Position numbers and translations under genes: made by a program
Assembly: GCF_002204795.1 (NCBI RefSeq)
Contig: NZ_NIXO01000023.1
Coordinates: 29,722 to 93,721 of the forward strand
DNA length: 64,000 bases
Direction: 5' to 3'
Origin: Pseudomonas sp. K2I15
GTDB lineage: Bacteria; Pseudomonadota; Gammaproteobacteria; Pseudomonadales; Pseudomonadaceae
Shown here: piece by piece, positions 43,486-52,336 of the stretch
Numbering within the stretch: position 1 is the stretch's first letter
Layout of the letters: each line of letters begins with the position of its first letter
The notes under the pieces: generated by a model
Database searches by the model: none
What the model was told of the DNA's origin: nothing
The model's input: the letters and a program-made list of their open reading frames with translations, nothing else

Positions 43486-45861
43486 TTACGCCGGCGCTTG
43501 GCCTTCAGCCAGGAAGAACCAGGTTTCCAGTACCGAATCGGGGTTCAGCGAGACGCTTTCGATGCCCTGCTCCATCAGCCATTTGGCCAGGTCCGGGTGA
43601 TCGGAAGGGCCTTGGCCGCAGATACCGATGTACTTGCCAGCCTTGTTGCACGCCTGGATGGCGTTGGCCAGCAGCTTCTTGACCGCAGGGTTACGCTCGT
43701 CAAACAGGTGCGCGATGATCCCGGAGTCGCGGTCCAGGCCCAGGGTCAGTTGGGTCAGGTCGTTGGAGCCGATGGAGAAGCCGTCGAAGAATTCCAGGAA
43801 CTCCTCGGCCAGGATGGCGTTGGACGGAAGTTCACACATCATGATGACGCGCAGGCCGTTCTCGCCACGGGACAAACCGTTTTCAGCCAGCAGGTCCACA
43901 ACCTGGCTCGCCTCGCCCAGGGTGCGCACGAACGGCACCATGATTTCGACGTTGGTCAGGCCCATCTCGTTGCGCACGCGCTTGAGGGCACGGCATTCCA
44001 GCTCGAAGCAGTCGCGGAACGCTTCGCTGATGTAACGCGAGGCGCCACGGAAGCCCAACATCGGGTTTTCTTCTTCAGGCTCGTAGAGCTTGCCGCCGAT
44101 CAGGTTGGCGTATTCGTTGGACTTGAAGTCCGACAGCCGCACGATGACCTTTTTCGGGTAGAACGCCGCCGCCAGGGTGCTGATGCCTTCCACCAGCTTC
44201 TCGACGTAGAAGCCCACCGGGTCGTTGTAACCGGCGATGCGCTTGTCGACGCTTTCCTTGATGTCCGGCGGCAGGCCGTCGTAGTTCAGCAGGGCCTTGG
44301 GGTGCACGCCGATCATGCGGTTGATGATGAACTCCAGGCGGGCCAGGCCCACACCGGCGTTCGGCAATTGCGCGAAATCGAAGGCGCGGTCCGGGTTGCC
44401 GACGTTCATCATGATCTTGAACGGCAGGTCCGGCATGGCGTCGATGGAGTTTTGCTTGATGTCGAAGCCCAGCTCACCTTCGAAGATGAAGCCGGTGTCG
44501 CCTTCAGCGCAGGACACGGTCACGCCCTGGCCGTCTTTCAACAGCTGGGTGGCGTTGCCGCAACCCACAACCGCCGGGATCCCCAGCTCACGGGCGATGA
44601 TCGCCGCGTGGCAGGTACGCCCGCCACGGTTGGTGACGATGGCGCTGGCGCGTTTCATCACCGGTTCCCAGTCCGGGTCGGTCATGTCGGAGACCAGCAC
44701 GTCGCCTGGCTGGACCTTGTCCATCTCGGACACGTCCTTGATGATCCGCACCTTGCCGGCGCCGATGCGCTGGCCGATGGCACGGCCTTCCACCAGCACA
44801 GTGCCGGTTTCTTTCAACAGGTAGCGTTCCATGACGTTGGCCGAGGTGCGGCTCTTCACGGTTTCAGGGCGGGCCTGAACGATGTACAGCTTGCCGTCGT
44901 CGCCGTCTTTGGCCCATTCGATGTCCATCGGGCACTTGTAGTGCTTCTCGATGATCATCGCCTGTTTGGCCAACTCGCTGACTTCAGCGTCGCTCAGGCA
45001 GAAACGCGCGCGCTCGGCCTTGTCGACATCAACGGTTTTTACCGAGCGACCGGCCTTGGCCTCGTCGCCGTAGATCATCTTGATGGCCTTGCTGCCCAGG
45101 TTGCGGCGCAGGATGGCCGGGCGGCCGGCTTCAAGGGTGTGTTTGTGGACGTAGAATTCGTCCGGGTTCACCGCGCCTTGTACGACGGTTTCGCCGAGGC
45201 CGTAGGCGCCGGTGATGAAGACCACGTCGCGAAAGCCCGATTCGGTGTCCAGGGTGAACATCACGCCGGCCGTCCCGGTTTCCGAACGCACCATGCGCTG
45301 CACACCGGCAGACAAGGCCACCAGCTTGTGGTCGAAACCCTGGTGTACACGGTAGGAAATGGCGCGGTCGTTGAACAGCGAGGCGAAGACTTCCTTGGCC
45401 GCGCGGATCACGTTTTCCACGCCGCGGATGTTCAGGAAGGTTTCTTGCTGGCCGGCAAAGGAGGCGTCTGGCAGGTCTTCGGCGGTGGCCGAGGAGCGCA
45501 CGGCAACGGCCATGTCCGGGTTACCGGCCGACAGCGCGGCAAACGCGGTGCGGATTTCGGCGTTGAGCTTCTCGGGGAACTCGGCTTCCATGATCCATTG
45601 ACGGATCTGGGCGCCGGTCTTGGCCAGGGCGTTGACGTCATCGACGTCCAGCGCATCGAGGGCGGCATGGATCTGATCGTTGAGGCCGCTCAACTCGAGG
45701 AAATCACGGTAAGCCTGGGCGGTGGTGGCAAAACCACCTGGCACCGATACACCGGCGCCCGCAAGATTACTGATCATCTCGCCCAGGGATGCGTTCTTGC
45801 CCCCCACGTGCTCTACATCATGGACGCCGAGCTTATCGAGGGAAACTACGTACTCTACCAA
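43486..45861 (-). CDS. ppsA: Phosphoenolpyruvate synthase
   Basis: 791 residues. It converts pyruvate, ATP and water to PEP, AMP and phosphate in gluconeogenesis. The N-terminal ATP-grasp domain starts [25 protein letters not shown]. The phosphohistidine loop is [21 protein letters not shown], and the C-terminal TIM-barrel PEP-binding domain includes [22 protein letters not shown] and the Cys-containing [11 protein letters not shown] near the end. It diverges from its regulator ppsR across 178 bp. Confidence 0.97.
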   Translation of the reverse strand: MVEYVVSLDKLGVHDVEHVGGKNASLGEMISNLAGAGVSVPGGFATTAQAYRDFLELSGLNDQIHAALDALDVDDVNALAKTGAQIRQWIMEAEFPEKLNAEIRTAFAALSAGNPDMAVAVRSSATAEDLPDASFAGQQETFLNIRGVENVIRAAKEVFASLFNDRAISYRVHQGFDHKLVALSAGVQRMVRSETGTAGVMFTLDTESGFRDVVFITGAYGLGETVVQGAVNPDEFYVHKHTLEAGRPAILRRNLGSKAIKMIYGDEAKAGRSVKTVDVDKAERARFCLSDAEVSELAKQAMIIEKHYKCPMDIEWAKDGDDGKLYIVQARPETVKSRTSANVMERYLLKETGTVLVEGRAIGQRIGAGKVRIIKDVSEMDKVQPGDVLVSDMTDPDWEPVMKRASAIVTNRGGRTCHAAIIARELGIPAVVGCGNATQLLKDGQGVTVSCAEGDTGFIFEGELGFDIKQNSIDAMPDLPFKIMMNVGNPDRAFDFAQLPNAGVGLARLEFIINRMIGVHPKALLNYDGLPPDIKESVDKRIAGYNDPVGFYVEKLVEGISTLAAAFYPKKVIVRLSDFKSNEYANLIGGKLYEPEEENPMLGFRGASRYISEAFRDCFELECRALKRVRNEMGLTNVEIMVPFVRTLGEASQVVDLLAENGLSRGENGLRVIMMCELPSNAILAEEFLEFFDGFSIGSNDLTQLTLGLDRDSGIIAHLFDERNPAVKKLLANAIQACNKAGKYIGICGQGPSDHPDLAKWLMEQGIESVSLNPDSVLETWFFLAEGQAPA

Positions 45862-46039
45862 GGTGATCTCTCCACTTTCTGTGTTGGAAAAGCTCAGGAC
45901 GCTGGCGGCTCAGTAGGAGCGATTACCGGCGTTTGTGGCCTGGACCTGGAAAATAAGTGAGAATGCGGCCCACTGCGGGACGGCAAAATCGCGCCTATCA
46001 TATCCAAGATTCGTCATCAGCTTAAGGCCCAAGGCTCAA

Positions 46040-46858
46040 ATGAAACGATCTGCTTTCTTTATCTCCGACGGCACCGGCATTACAGCCGAAACCCTGGGTC
46101 AAAGCCTGCTGGCGCAGTTCGAAAACATTACCTTCAGCAAATTCACGCGACCCTATATCGATAGCGTGGATAAAGCGCGGGCCATGGTACAACAAATCAA
46201 TCTGGCCGCCGAAAAAGACGGATTTCGTCCGATCATTTTCGACACCATCGTCAATCAGGACATTCGTGAGATCCTCGCGACCTCCAATGGTTTCATGATC
46301 GACATCTTCTCTACCTTCCTGGCGCCGCTGGAACAAGAGTTAAGTGAACATTCGTCATACTCCGTCGGTAAATCTCACTCCATTGGCCACAACTCCAACT
46401 ATATGGAGCGGATCGAGGCGGTGAACTTCGCCCTCGACAACGACGACGGCGCCCGCACCCACTACTACGACAAGGCCGATTTGATCCTGGTGGGTGTGTC
46501 CCGCTGCGGCAAAACGCCGACCTGCCTTTATATGGCCATGCAATTCGGGATTCGCGCGGCCAACTACCCGTTGACCGAAGACGACATGGAGCACCTGACG
46601 CTGCCCGCCGCCCTGCGCGCGCACCAGCACAAGCTGTTCGGGCTGACCATCGACCCGGACCGGCTGACGGCGATTCGTAACGAGCGCAAGCCCAACAGCC
46701 GTTACTCCAGCTACGCACAGTGCGAATTTGAAGTGCGGGAAGTAGAAAATCTGTTCCGTCGGGAGAATATTGCGCACATCAATTCCACGCACTTTTCGGT
46801 GGAAGAGATTTCGGCGAAAATTCTGGTGGAGAAAGGGGTGGAGCGGCGGTTCAAGTAA
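46040..46858 (+). CDS. ppsR: PEP synthase regulatory kinase/pyrophosphorylase
   Basis: 272 residues from ATG 46040 ([20 protein letters not shown]). PpsR (DUF299) inactivates PpsA by ADP-dependent threonine phosphorylation and reactivates it by phosphorolysis. The motifs are the N-terminal [24 protein letters not shown] and the P-loop [13 protein letters not shown]. The 35-residue ORF extension upstream is not conserved. It is divergent from ppsA, its target. Confidence 0.95.
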   Translation: MKRSAFFISDGTGITAETLGQSLLAQFENITFSKFTRPYIDSVDKARAMVQQINLAAEKDGFRPIIFDTIVNQDIREILATSNGFMIDIFSTFLAPLEQELSEHSSYSVGKSHSIGHNSNYMERIEAVNFALDNDDGARTHYYDKADLILVGVSRCGKTPTCLYMAMQFGIRAANYPLTEDDMEHLTLPAALRAHQHKLFGLTIDPDRLTAIRNERKPNSRYSSYAQCEFEVREVENLFRRENIAHINSTHFSVEEISAKILVEKGVERRFK

Positions 46859-46883
46859 CTCTGCTCTCTGGCCAAGGTGCTTG

Positions 46884-47016
46884 TGTGGCGAGGGAGCTTG
46901 CTCCCGTTCGGCTGCGCAGCAGTCGTAAACCAGACGACTGTTATTTAACTGACACCGACCGGTGAATGGCCTTGGGGCTGCTTCGCAGCCCAGCGGGAGC
47001 AAGCTCCCTCGCCACA
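46884..47016. repeat. REPIN between ppsR and the MocR-type gene
   Basis: Inverted arms TGTGGCGAGGGAGCTTGCTC (46884 onward) and its complement (ending 47016) are about 23 nt long, with an internal GGGCTGC-TTC-GCAGCCC hairpin. The core GAGGGAGCTTGCTCCC differs from the first REPIN type. It lies between convergent genes. Confidence 0.88.
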
Positions 47017-47045
47017 GGGGTTATGTTCACAACAGGCAGTTGTGT

Positions 47046-48473
47046 TCACAGGTGAAACCGCCCCCCGCCCTGCCCCAGCGCCGTCGCCAGCGCATCAAAC
47101 CCGGCCAGCAACAACTGATCATCCCCCGACGTATTGCAGATACTCGCTCGAATGAACTGCGGCACCGCCGTCTGCCCCACCGCAAATGCCTCGGCGGTCG
47201 CGATCAGGTAATTGTTCTGCTTTAACTCCGCCTCGATTTCCGACGCGCGCCAGGGCTCCGGGACTTCGATCCAGAAGTGTGGGCTATTCAGGTGGGTGCG
47301 GTACTCCAGCCCGATCAACAGCCCTTCAACCAACGCCTTGCGCCGGCTGATTTCCTGGATCTGCTGGTGCAGCAGGTGCTCTGCCGTGCCGTTTTCGATC
47401 CATTGGGTGGCCAGCTCCAGGGTGACCGGCGTGGCCATCCAGCAGGTTGAACGCAACGCCGCCGAAATCCGGCTGACCAGCGCCGGCGGCGCATGCACGT
47501 AACCCACCCGCAACCCCGCCGATACCGCCTTGCTCAGGCTGCTGATCAGAATCGTACGTTCCGGGGCGAAATAACTCAGGGGCGGCGGACGATCTTCCAC
47601 CAGCACACCGTGGGCCTCGTCCTCCAGAATCAGCAGATTGTGCTCACGGCATACCTTGACCAACGCCTCACGGCGCGCGACCGACAGCACCGCCGTCGTA
47701 GGATTCTGGATGGTCGGTGTGCAGTACAACGCTGACACCCGGTGATTGCGACAGACTTCATCCAGCGCACCCGGCAGCAGCCCTTCTTCGTCCATTTCCA
47801 GGCCGATCAGGCGTATGCCCAGCATCCGCGCGGCGGTGATCAGCCCCGGATAGGTCAACTGTTCGGTGACCACCGTGTCGCCGGCGCGCAACAGCGCCAT
47901 CATCGCGCAGAGCAGCCCATGCTGGCCGCCGTTCACGCAGATCACCTGCTCAGGTATCGGGTGGAAATCCCGCTGCACCAGCCACTGCGCACCCGCCGCC
48001 CGGTAACGTGGCAGCCCGGCATCCGGGGTGTAGGCGCTGATGTCCTGCAAAAACTTGGCATTGGTGGCCAGCGTCTGGAAGCTCTGGGCCAGGAATGTGG
48101 TCTCCTGCCCCGGGATATGCATGTTGCGGCTCATATCAAAGTATTGGCGCGGCTCGTCGCTGAAGTTGCGAAAGCCTTCATCCCGCTGGCGCTCCATCCC
48201 ACGCTTGCGCACGAAGGTGCCGTCACCCACCCGCGCCACCACCAACCCGAGCCGTTCCAGCTCACCGTAGGCCCGGCTGATGGTGCCTATGGTCACCCCC
48301 AGATTGTCGGAAAGCACCCGATGGGGCGGCAGTTTTCGTCCCGGTTCAATCAAGCCTTCAAGGATGCCCCGCTCCATGACATCGGACAGGCGTTTGTACT
48401 TCACGCCCTGCCCGTTGGAGAGTCCTTCTCGCATAATTGACACCATGTCAATATTTGTTTTGACAGCCATCAT
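47046..48473 (-). CDS. MocR-type regulator (GntR winged helix fused to an aminotransferase-like domain)
   Basis: 475 residues. The N-terminal GntR winged helix (about 25-95: YKRLSDVMERGILEGLIEPG, PPHRVLSDNLGVTIGTISRAYGELERLG) precedes a fold-type-I aminotransferase-like domain with the PLP lysine in LISSLSKAVSAGLRVGY and the LILEDEAHGVL Asp. MocR proteins use PLP as a sensor of an amino-acid or amine ligand. It diverges across 90 bp from the exporter/sulfur-carrier operon, which it most likely controls. AGGG five bases before 48473 supports that start, but ATGs at 48446 and 48434 are possible, and a perfect palindrome lies at 48436-48452. Confidence 0.9.
   Translation of the reverse strand: MMAVKTNIDMVSIMREGLSNGQGVKYKRLSDVMERGILEGLIEPGRKLPPHRVLSDNLGVTIGTISRAYGELERLGLVVARVGDGTFVRKRGMERQRDEGFRNFSDEPRQYFDMSRNMHIPGQETTFLAQSFQTLATNAKFLQDISAYTPDAGLPRYRAAGAQWLVQRDFHPIPEQVICVNGGQHGLLCAMMALLRAGDTVVTEQLTYPGLITAARMLGIRLIGLEMDEEGLLPGALDEVCRNHRVSALYCTPTIQNPTTAVLSVARREALVKVCREHNLLILEDEAHGVLVEDRPPPLSYFAPERTILISSLSKAVSAGLRVGYVHAPPALVSRISAALRSTCWMATPVTLELATQWIENGTAEHLLHQQIQEISRRKALVEGLLIGLEYRTHLNSPHFWIEVPEPWRASEIEAELKQNNYLIATAEAFAVGQTAVPQFIRASICNTSGDDQLLLAGFDALATALGQGGGRFHL
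48436..48452. promoter_or_regulatory. Candidate operator at the 5' end of the MocR-type gene
   Basis: ATTGACA-CCA-TGTCAAT is a perfect 7-bp inverted repeat; a further TTTTGACA half-site follows at 48458-48465. It lies inside the first codons of the regulator gene, a natural place for autoregulation. Confidence 0.4.
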
Positions 48474-48563
48474 TCGCCCTAATAGTGTGCTTTTACGGGT
48501 TCAATCACCGAATCAAGGCACTCAATATAGAGGTCAATTCGGTCTCATGGAAGCAATGTCACG

Positions 48564-49514
48564 ATGCCAATGTCCGCCGTTCTAGAAAATGCTGAAAAAA
48601 CAAAAACTCACAAGCAGTGGTTGGCTGGGCTGATTACCAGCGTCATGTTTTTGATCGTGTGCCTGAGCTGGGGCACCACCTGGCTGGGTATCAAGATCGC
48701 CGTGGAAAGCGTGCCGCCACTGACCTCCGCCGGGCTGCGGTTTTTGATCGCGTTTCCGCTGTTCCTGTGTTTTGCCTGGGTGCGCCGCGAGCCGATCCTG
48801 TTTCCCCGGGAGAGCCGCTGGTTCTTCGTGTTTGTGACGCTTTCCTACTTCAGCATTCCGTATTACCTGCTCAACTACGGCGAAATGCATGTTTCGTCCG
48901 GCCTCACCGCGCTGCTGTTCAGCTGCATGCCGGTGTTTATCCTGATTTTCTCCGCGCTGTTTTTGCGTGAGCGCATCTACTTTTCCCAGGTGGTGGGCAT
49001 CGCCATAGGTTTCGCCAGCCTGTACATGATCATCAAGAGCCAGGGCCTGCACCTTGACCATGCCGAGTTCTTTGGGGTGCTGGCGATTCTGGCCGCCGCG
49101 ATCATGCATGCCTTGTGCTACGTGATTACCAAGAAGCAAGGCAGCGCCATCAGCGTGATTACCTACAACACGCTGCCCATCGGCATCGCCGGGCTGATGC
49201 TGTTTGTTGCCGGGCTTTTCTTTGAAACCCCGACCTTTGAAGACATCACCCTGCGCTCCTGGAGTGCGCTGTTCTACCTCGGGCTGGTGGCTTCGGTGGG
49301 CGGCTTTATCGTGTATTTCATGCTGCTCAAACGCCTGAGCCCGATCATCTTGTCCTTCGTGTTCATCATCTTCCCGGTGTTCGCGGTGATCATCGGTGCC
49401 TGGTACGAAGGCGTGCAGATTTCCAAGGACCTGATGATGTACTCGGCGATCCTGCTGGCCGGTTTTGCCATTACCAAGCTGCCCATCGAGAAACTCCTGG
49501 CGAAGAAAAACTGA
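48564..49514 (+). CDS. EamA/DMT-family exporter, first gene of the sulfur-carrier operon
   Basis: 316 residues with about ten helices in two repeated EamA halves (CLSWGTTWLGIKIAVESVPP in the first, LAILAAAIMHALCYVITKK opening the second). EamA carriers such as YdeD and RhtA export cysteine pathway metabolites, threonine or homoserine. As the first gene of an operon for amino-acid chemistry under a MocR-type regulator, it probably exports the product or relieves its toxicity (inference). It is followed after one base by the JAMM/E1 fusion gene. The start could be the ATG at 48564 or at 48570. Confidence 0.88.
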   Translation: MPMSAVLENAEKTKTHKQWLAGLITSVMFLIVCLSWGTTWLGIKIAVESVPPLTSAGLRFLIAFPLFLCFAWVRREPILFPRESRWFFVFVTLSYFSIPYYLLNYGEMHVSSGLTALLFSCMPVFILIFSALFLRERIYFSQVVGIAIGFASLYMIIKSQGLHLDHAEFFGVLAILAAAIMHALCYVITKKQGSAISVITYNTLPIGIAGLMLFVAGLFFETPTFEDITLRSWSALFYLGLVASVGGFIVYFMLLKRLSPIILSFVFIIFPVFAVIIGAWYEGVQISKDLMMYSAILLAGFAITKLPIEKLLAKKN

Positions 49515-49515
49515 G

Positions 49516-51375
49516 ATGAAGGTCCTGAGCCCAAGCGCCCTGGAGCAGATTTACGCCCACGCCGACCGCAGCTATCCCGAGGAATGCTGCGGCTTCGTTT
49601 TCGCCGATGGCAGCGTGTACCTGGGCAGCAATATCCAGAACGAGTTGCACAGCAAAAACCCCGAGATGTATTCACGCAGCGCAGCCAACGGCTACACCTT
49701 TTCGGTGGCCGACACGCTGATGATGAACAAGACGTTTCGCAGTGATAACCCGGTGGTGGTGATCTACCACTCCCATCCTGACGTCGGCGCGTATTTCAGC
49801 GACGAAGACCAGGACAAGGCCCTCTTCATGGGCGAGCCGATCTACCCCGTGAGCTACCTGGTGGTGGATGTTCGCCAGGGCAAAACCCAAGGTTCCAAGC
49901 TGTTTGCCTGGGATGGCAAGCGCTTCGCCCAAAAACCCTTCAACGACCTGCAAACGGAGTTGTGCATGAACGCTGTCTCTTTCCCCGACATCCTGGTCCG
50001 CGTGGCCAAGCTGCCCGCATCGACCCTCGAGGGTGCCGGATCGACATTGCGCGAAGTCATTGAAAACCTCTGCACCGAGCACCCGCAATTGCGGGCCCAC
50101 TTGCTCTACGAGAATAACCAGCTCAAGGAACACTTCCTGTTTACCGCCGAGGAGGAACTGATCGACGCCAACGACCGGTTGCCCGAGTCGGCGAAAATCG
50201 AAGTGCTGCTGGCCACCTCCGGCGGCATGGACGTCGACCAATTGAGCAACGAAGAAGTGCAGCGCTACGTGCGCCACATCACCCTGCCCGGCGTCGGCCG
50301 CGAAGGCCAACTGAACCTGAAGAAAGCCCGTGTGCTGATCATCGGCACCGGCGGTCTCGGTTCACCCATCAGCCTGTACCTGGCGGCAGCCGGCATCGGC
50401 ACCCTGGGGCTGGTGGATTTCGACGTGGTCGAAAGCAGCAACCTGCAACGCCAGATCGTCCATGGCAACAGCACCTTGGGCATGCCCAAGGTCGAGTCAG
50501 CCAAGCAGCGCTTGCAGGACCTCAACAGCCACATCCAGATCAACACCTACGACACCGCCTTCAACACCGACAACGCCCTGGAACTGGTGGGCGCCTATGA
50601 CCTGGTGATCGACGGCACCGACAATTTCGAAACCCGCTACCTCGTCAACGACGCCTGCGTGCAATTGGGCAAACCCTTGGTGTACGGCGCCATCTACCGC
50701 TTCGACGGGCAGATCAGCGTGCTCAACTATAAAGGCGGGCCGTGCTACCGCTGCCTGTTTCCCCAGGCACCGCCGGCAGAACTCGCCCCCAACTGCAGCG
50801 CTGGCGGCGTCATCGGCGTATTGCCAGGTGTGGTCGGAATGATCCAGGCCACCGAGGCCATCAAGCTGTTGATCGGCATTGGCGAACCGCTGTCAGGCCG
50901 GCTGATGCGCTTTGATGCGCTGGCGATGAAATTCAGCGAGATCCGCTTCAAGCGCCGCGCCGACTGCCCTTGCTGCTCAGACCTTCGCCACAGCCAGGCC
51001 ATCGCGCCGGCCGTGTGCGCCGATGCCCTGCCAAGCCAACCATCACTGGCCGAAGAGCGCTACATCAAGCCACGGGTGCTCAAGCAATTGCTCGAACAAC
51101 ACAGCAAGGCCGACGTGCTGCTGGATGTGCGCGACGCCAGCGAACTGGAAGTGTGCAAGCTGCCAGGCGTGGTGCACATCCCGCTGGCCGAACTCGACGG
51201 GCAACTCGCCAACCTCAGCCGCGATAACACGCATTACCTGATCTGCTACGCCGGGACCCGCGCGGAGCAAGCCGCCAGCACCTTGCTGGCCGCCGGATTC
51301 GCCAACACCAAAGTACTGCAAGGTGGCATGAAACACTGGGTTCGCGACGTCGAACCCGACATGCCTTTGTACTGA
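49516..51375 (+). CDS. Four-domain fusion: JAMM peptidase / ubiquitin-like sulfur carrier / E1 (MoeB-ThiF) / rhodanese
   Basis: 619 residues from ATG 49516. (1) About 1-145, JAMM metallopeptidase: E22/E23, H85-S-H87-P, S95, D98. (2) About 151-237, a MoaD/ThiS/CysO-like beta-grasp domain (STLREVIENLCTEHPQLRAHL, KIEVLLATSGG) with an internal G236-G237. (3) About 238-495, E1 domain: ATP loop GTGGLGS (277-283), catalytic-type C427 in APNCSAGG, zinc C410/C413 and C484/C487. (4) About 515-619, rhodanese with active C577 in CYAGTR. All key residues are intact. The Gly-Gly is followed directly by Met238, the natural start of an E1 protein, so cleavage there, perhaps by the JAMM domain, would free a carrier tail for thiocarboxylation. 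Met151 has its own GGAG site six bases upstream (49956-49959). Comparable CysO-Mec+ chemistry is known from mycobacteria. Confidence 0.88.
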   Translation: MKVLSPSALEQIYAHADRSYPEECCGFVFADGSVYLGSNIQNELHSKNPEMYSRSAANGYTFSVADTLMMNKTFRSDNPVVVIYHSHPDVGAYFSDEDQDKALFMGEPIYPVSYLVVDVRQGKTQGSKLFAWDGKRFAQKPFNDLQTELCMNAVSFPDILVRVAKLPASTLEGAGSTLREVIENLCTEHPQLRAHLLYENNQLKEHFLFTAEEELIDANDRLPESAKIEVLLATSGGMDVDQLSNEEVQRYVRHITLPGVGREGQLNLKKARVLIIGTGGLGSPISLYLAAAGIGTLGLVDFDVVESSNLQRQIVHGNSTLGMPKVESAKQRLQDLNSHIQINTYDTAFNTDNALELVGAYDLVIDGTDNFETRYLVNDACVQLGKPLVYGAIYRFDGQISVLNYKGGPCYRCLFPQAPPAELAPNCSAGGVIGVLPGVVGMIQATEAIKLLIGIGEPLSGRLMRFDALAMKFSEIRFKRRADCPCCSDLRHSQAIAPAVCADALPSQPSLAEERYIKPRVLKQLLEQHSKADVLLDVRDASELEVCKLPGVVHIPLAELDGQLANLSRDNTHYLICYAGTRAEQAASTLLAAGFANTKVLQGGMKHWVRDVEPDMPLY

Positions 51376-51384
51376 TCAGCGGCC

Positions 51385-52314
51385 ATGGGTTCTTACTTGA
51401 TGTTGCATAACTCGATACTCGACGCCATTGGCCAAACGCCCATCGTGCGTCTGGAACAGTTTTCCGAAGACCTCGGCATCGAGGTCTACGCGAAGCTGGA
51501 ATCCCTCAATCCCGGTGGCAGCCACAAGGCGCGCATCGCGCTGGGCATGATCCTCGACGCCGAGCGCCGGGGCATTCTGATTCGTGGCTCAGGGCAAACC
51601 ATCATCGAGCCCAGCGGCGGCAACACCGGCATCGGCCTGGTGATGGCCGGCAACGTGCTGGGTTACAAAGTGGTGCTGGTGATCCCCGACAACTACAGCC
51701 CCGAGAAGCAGAAACTGCTGCGCCTGTACGGCGCCAAGGTGGTGCTGTCGGACAGCCGCCAGGGCAACAATTCCCACGGTGAAAAGTGCATGGAGCTGCA
51801 GCTGGAAAACCCCAGCTACGTGATGCTCAACCAGCAGCGCAACGGCGCCAACCCGCAAACGCACCGCGACACCACCGCGCGGGAAATCATTCGTGCCTTC
51901 GGTGAGCAGCGTGTGGATTACTTCGTCAGCGGCATCGGCACCGGCGGCCATATCACCGGCATCGGCGAAACCCTCAAGAGCACCTGGCCGGCGATCCGCG
52001 TGATGGGCGTGGAGCCGGAAGAATGCGACCTGCTCAGCGACCGCCACGCGCCACACCATATCCAGGGCCTGTCGATCGGCTTGATCCCGAGCATCCTCAA
52101 CGTTGCGATCATTGACGGGATGCTCAAGGTCTCGCGCCAGGAATGCATCGACATGATCAAACGCATCATGCGCACCGACGCCATCAGCCTGGGGCTGTCG
52201 TCGGCCGCCAACATGGTGGCCATCGCCAAGCTGGCGCCGGAGCTGCCCACCGACACCGTCGTGCTGACCATGGTCTACGACAGTGCCGACAGTTATTTGC
52301 CCTGTTTTGAATAA
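51385..52314 (+). CDS. Divergent cysteine-synthase-like PLP enzyme
   Basis: 309 residues. It is a fold-type-II PLP enzyme of the CysK/CysM/CBS family: SILDAIGQTPIVRLE, the PLP lysine K48 in GGSHKAR, and the phosphate-binding GIGTGGHITGIG. The substrate-carboxylate loop normally reads T-S-G-N-T-G; here it is S77-G-G-N-T-G82, so the loop serine is glycine. It also lacks the usual A-S-V/F-K context of CysK. A changed sulfur donor or acceptor is likely: thiocarboxylate on the carrier of the preceding gene, with O-acetylserine from the next gene, is my inference. It starts 9 bp after the fusion gene; an alternative ATG is at 51400. Confidence 0.85.
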   Translation: MGSYLMLHNSILDAIGQTPIVRLEQFSEDLGIEVYAKLESLNPGGSHKARIALGMILDAERRGILIRGSGQTIIEPSGGNTGIGLVMAGNVLGYKVVLVIPDNYSPEKQKLLRLYGAKVVLSDSRQGNNSHGEKCMELQLENPSYVMLNQQRNGANPQTHRDTTAREIIRAFGEQRVDYFVSGIGTGGHITGIGETLKSTWPAIRVMGVEPEECDLLSDRHAPHHIQGLSIGLIPSILNVAIIDGMLKVSRQECIDMIKRIMRTDAISLGLSSAANMVAIAKLAPELPTDTVVLTMVYDSADSYLPCFE

Positions 52315-52336
52315 CAACTATTGCGGGGGTGCCTCC

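Noticed and set aside
43459..45960. 833-residue ORF opposite ppsA
   Set aside because: Shadow frame of a GC-rich gene; ppsA on the other strand has full family motifs and length, and the antisense product is low-complexity with no recognisable motif.
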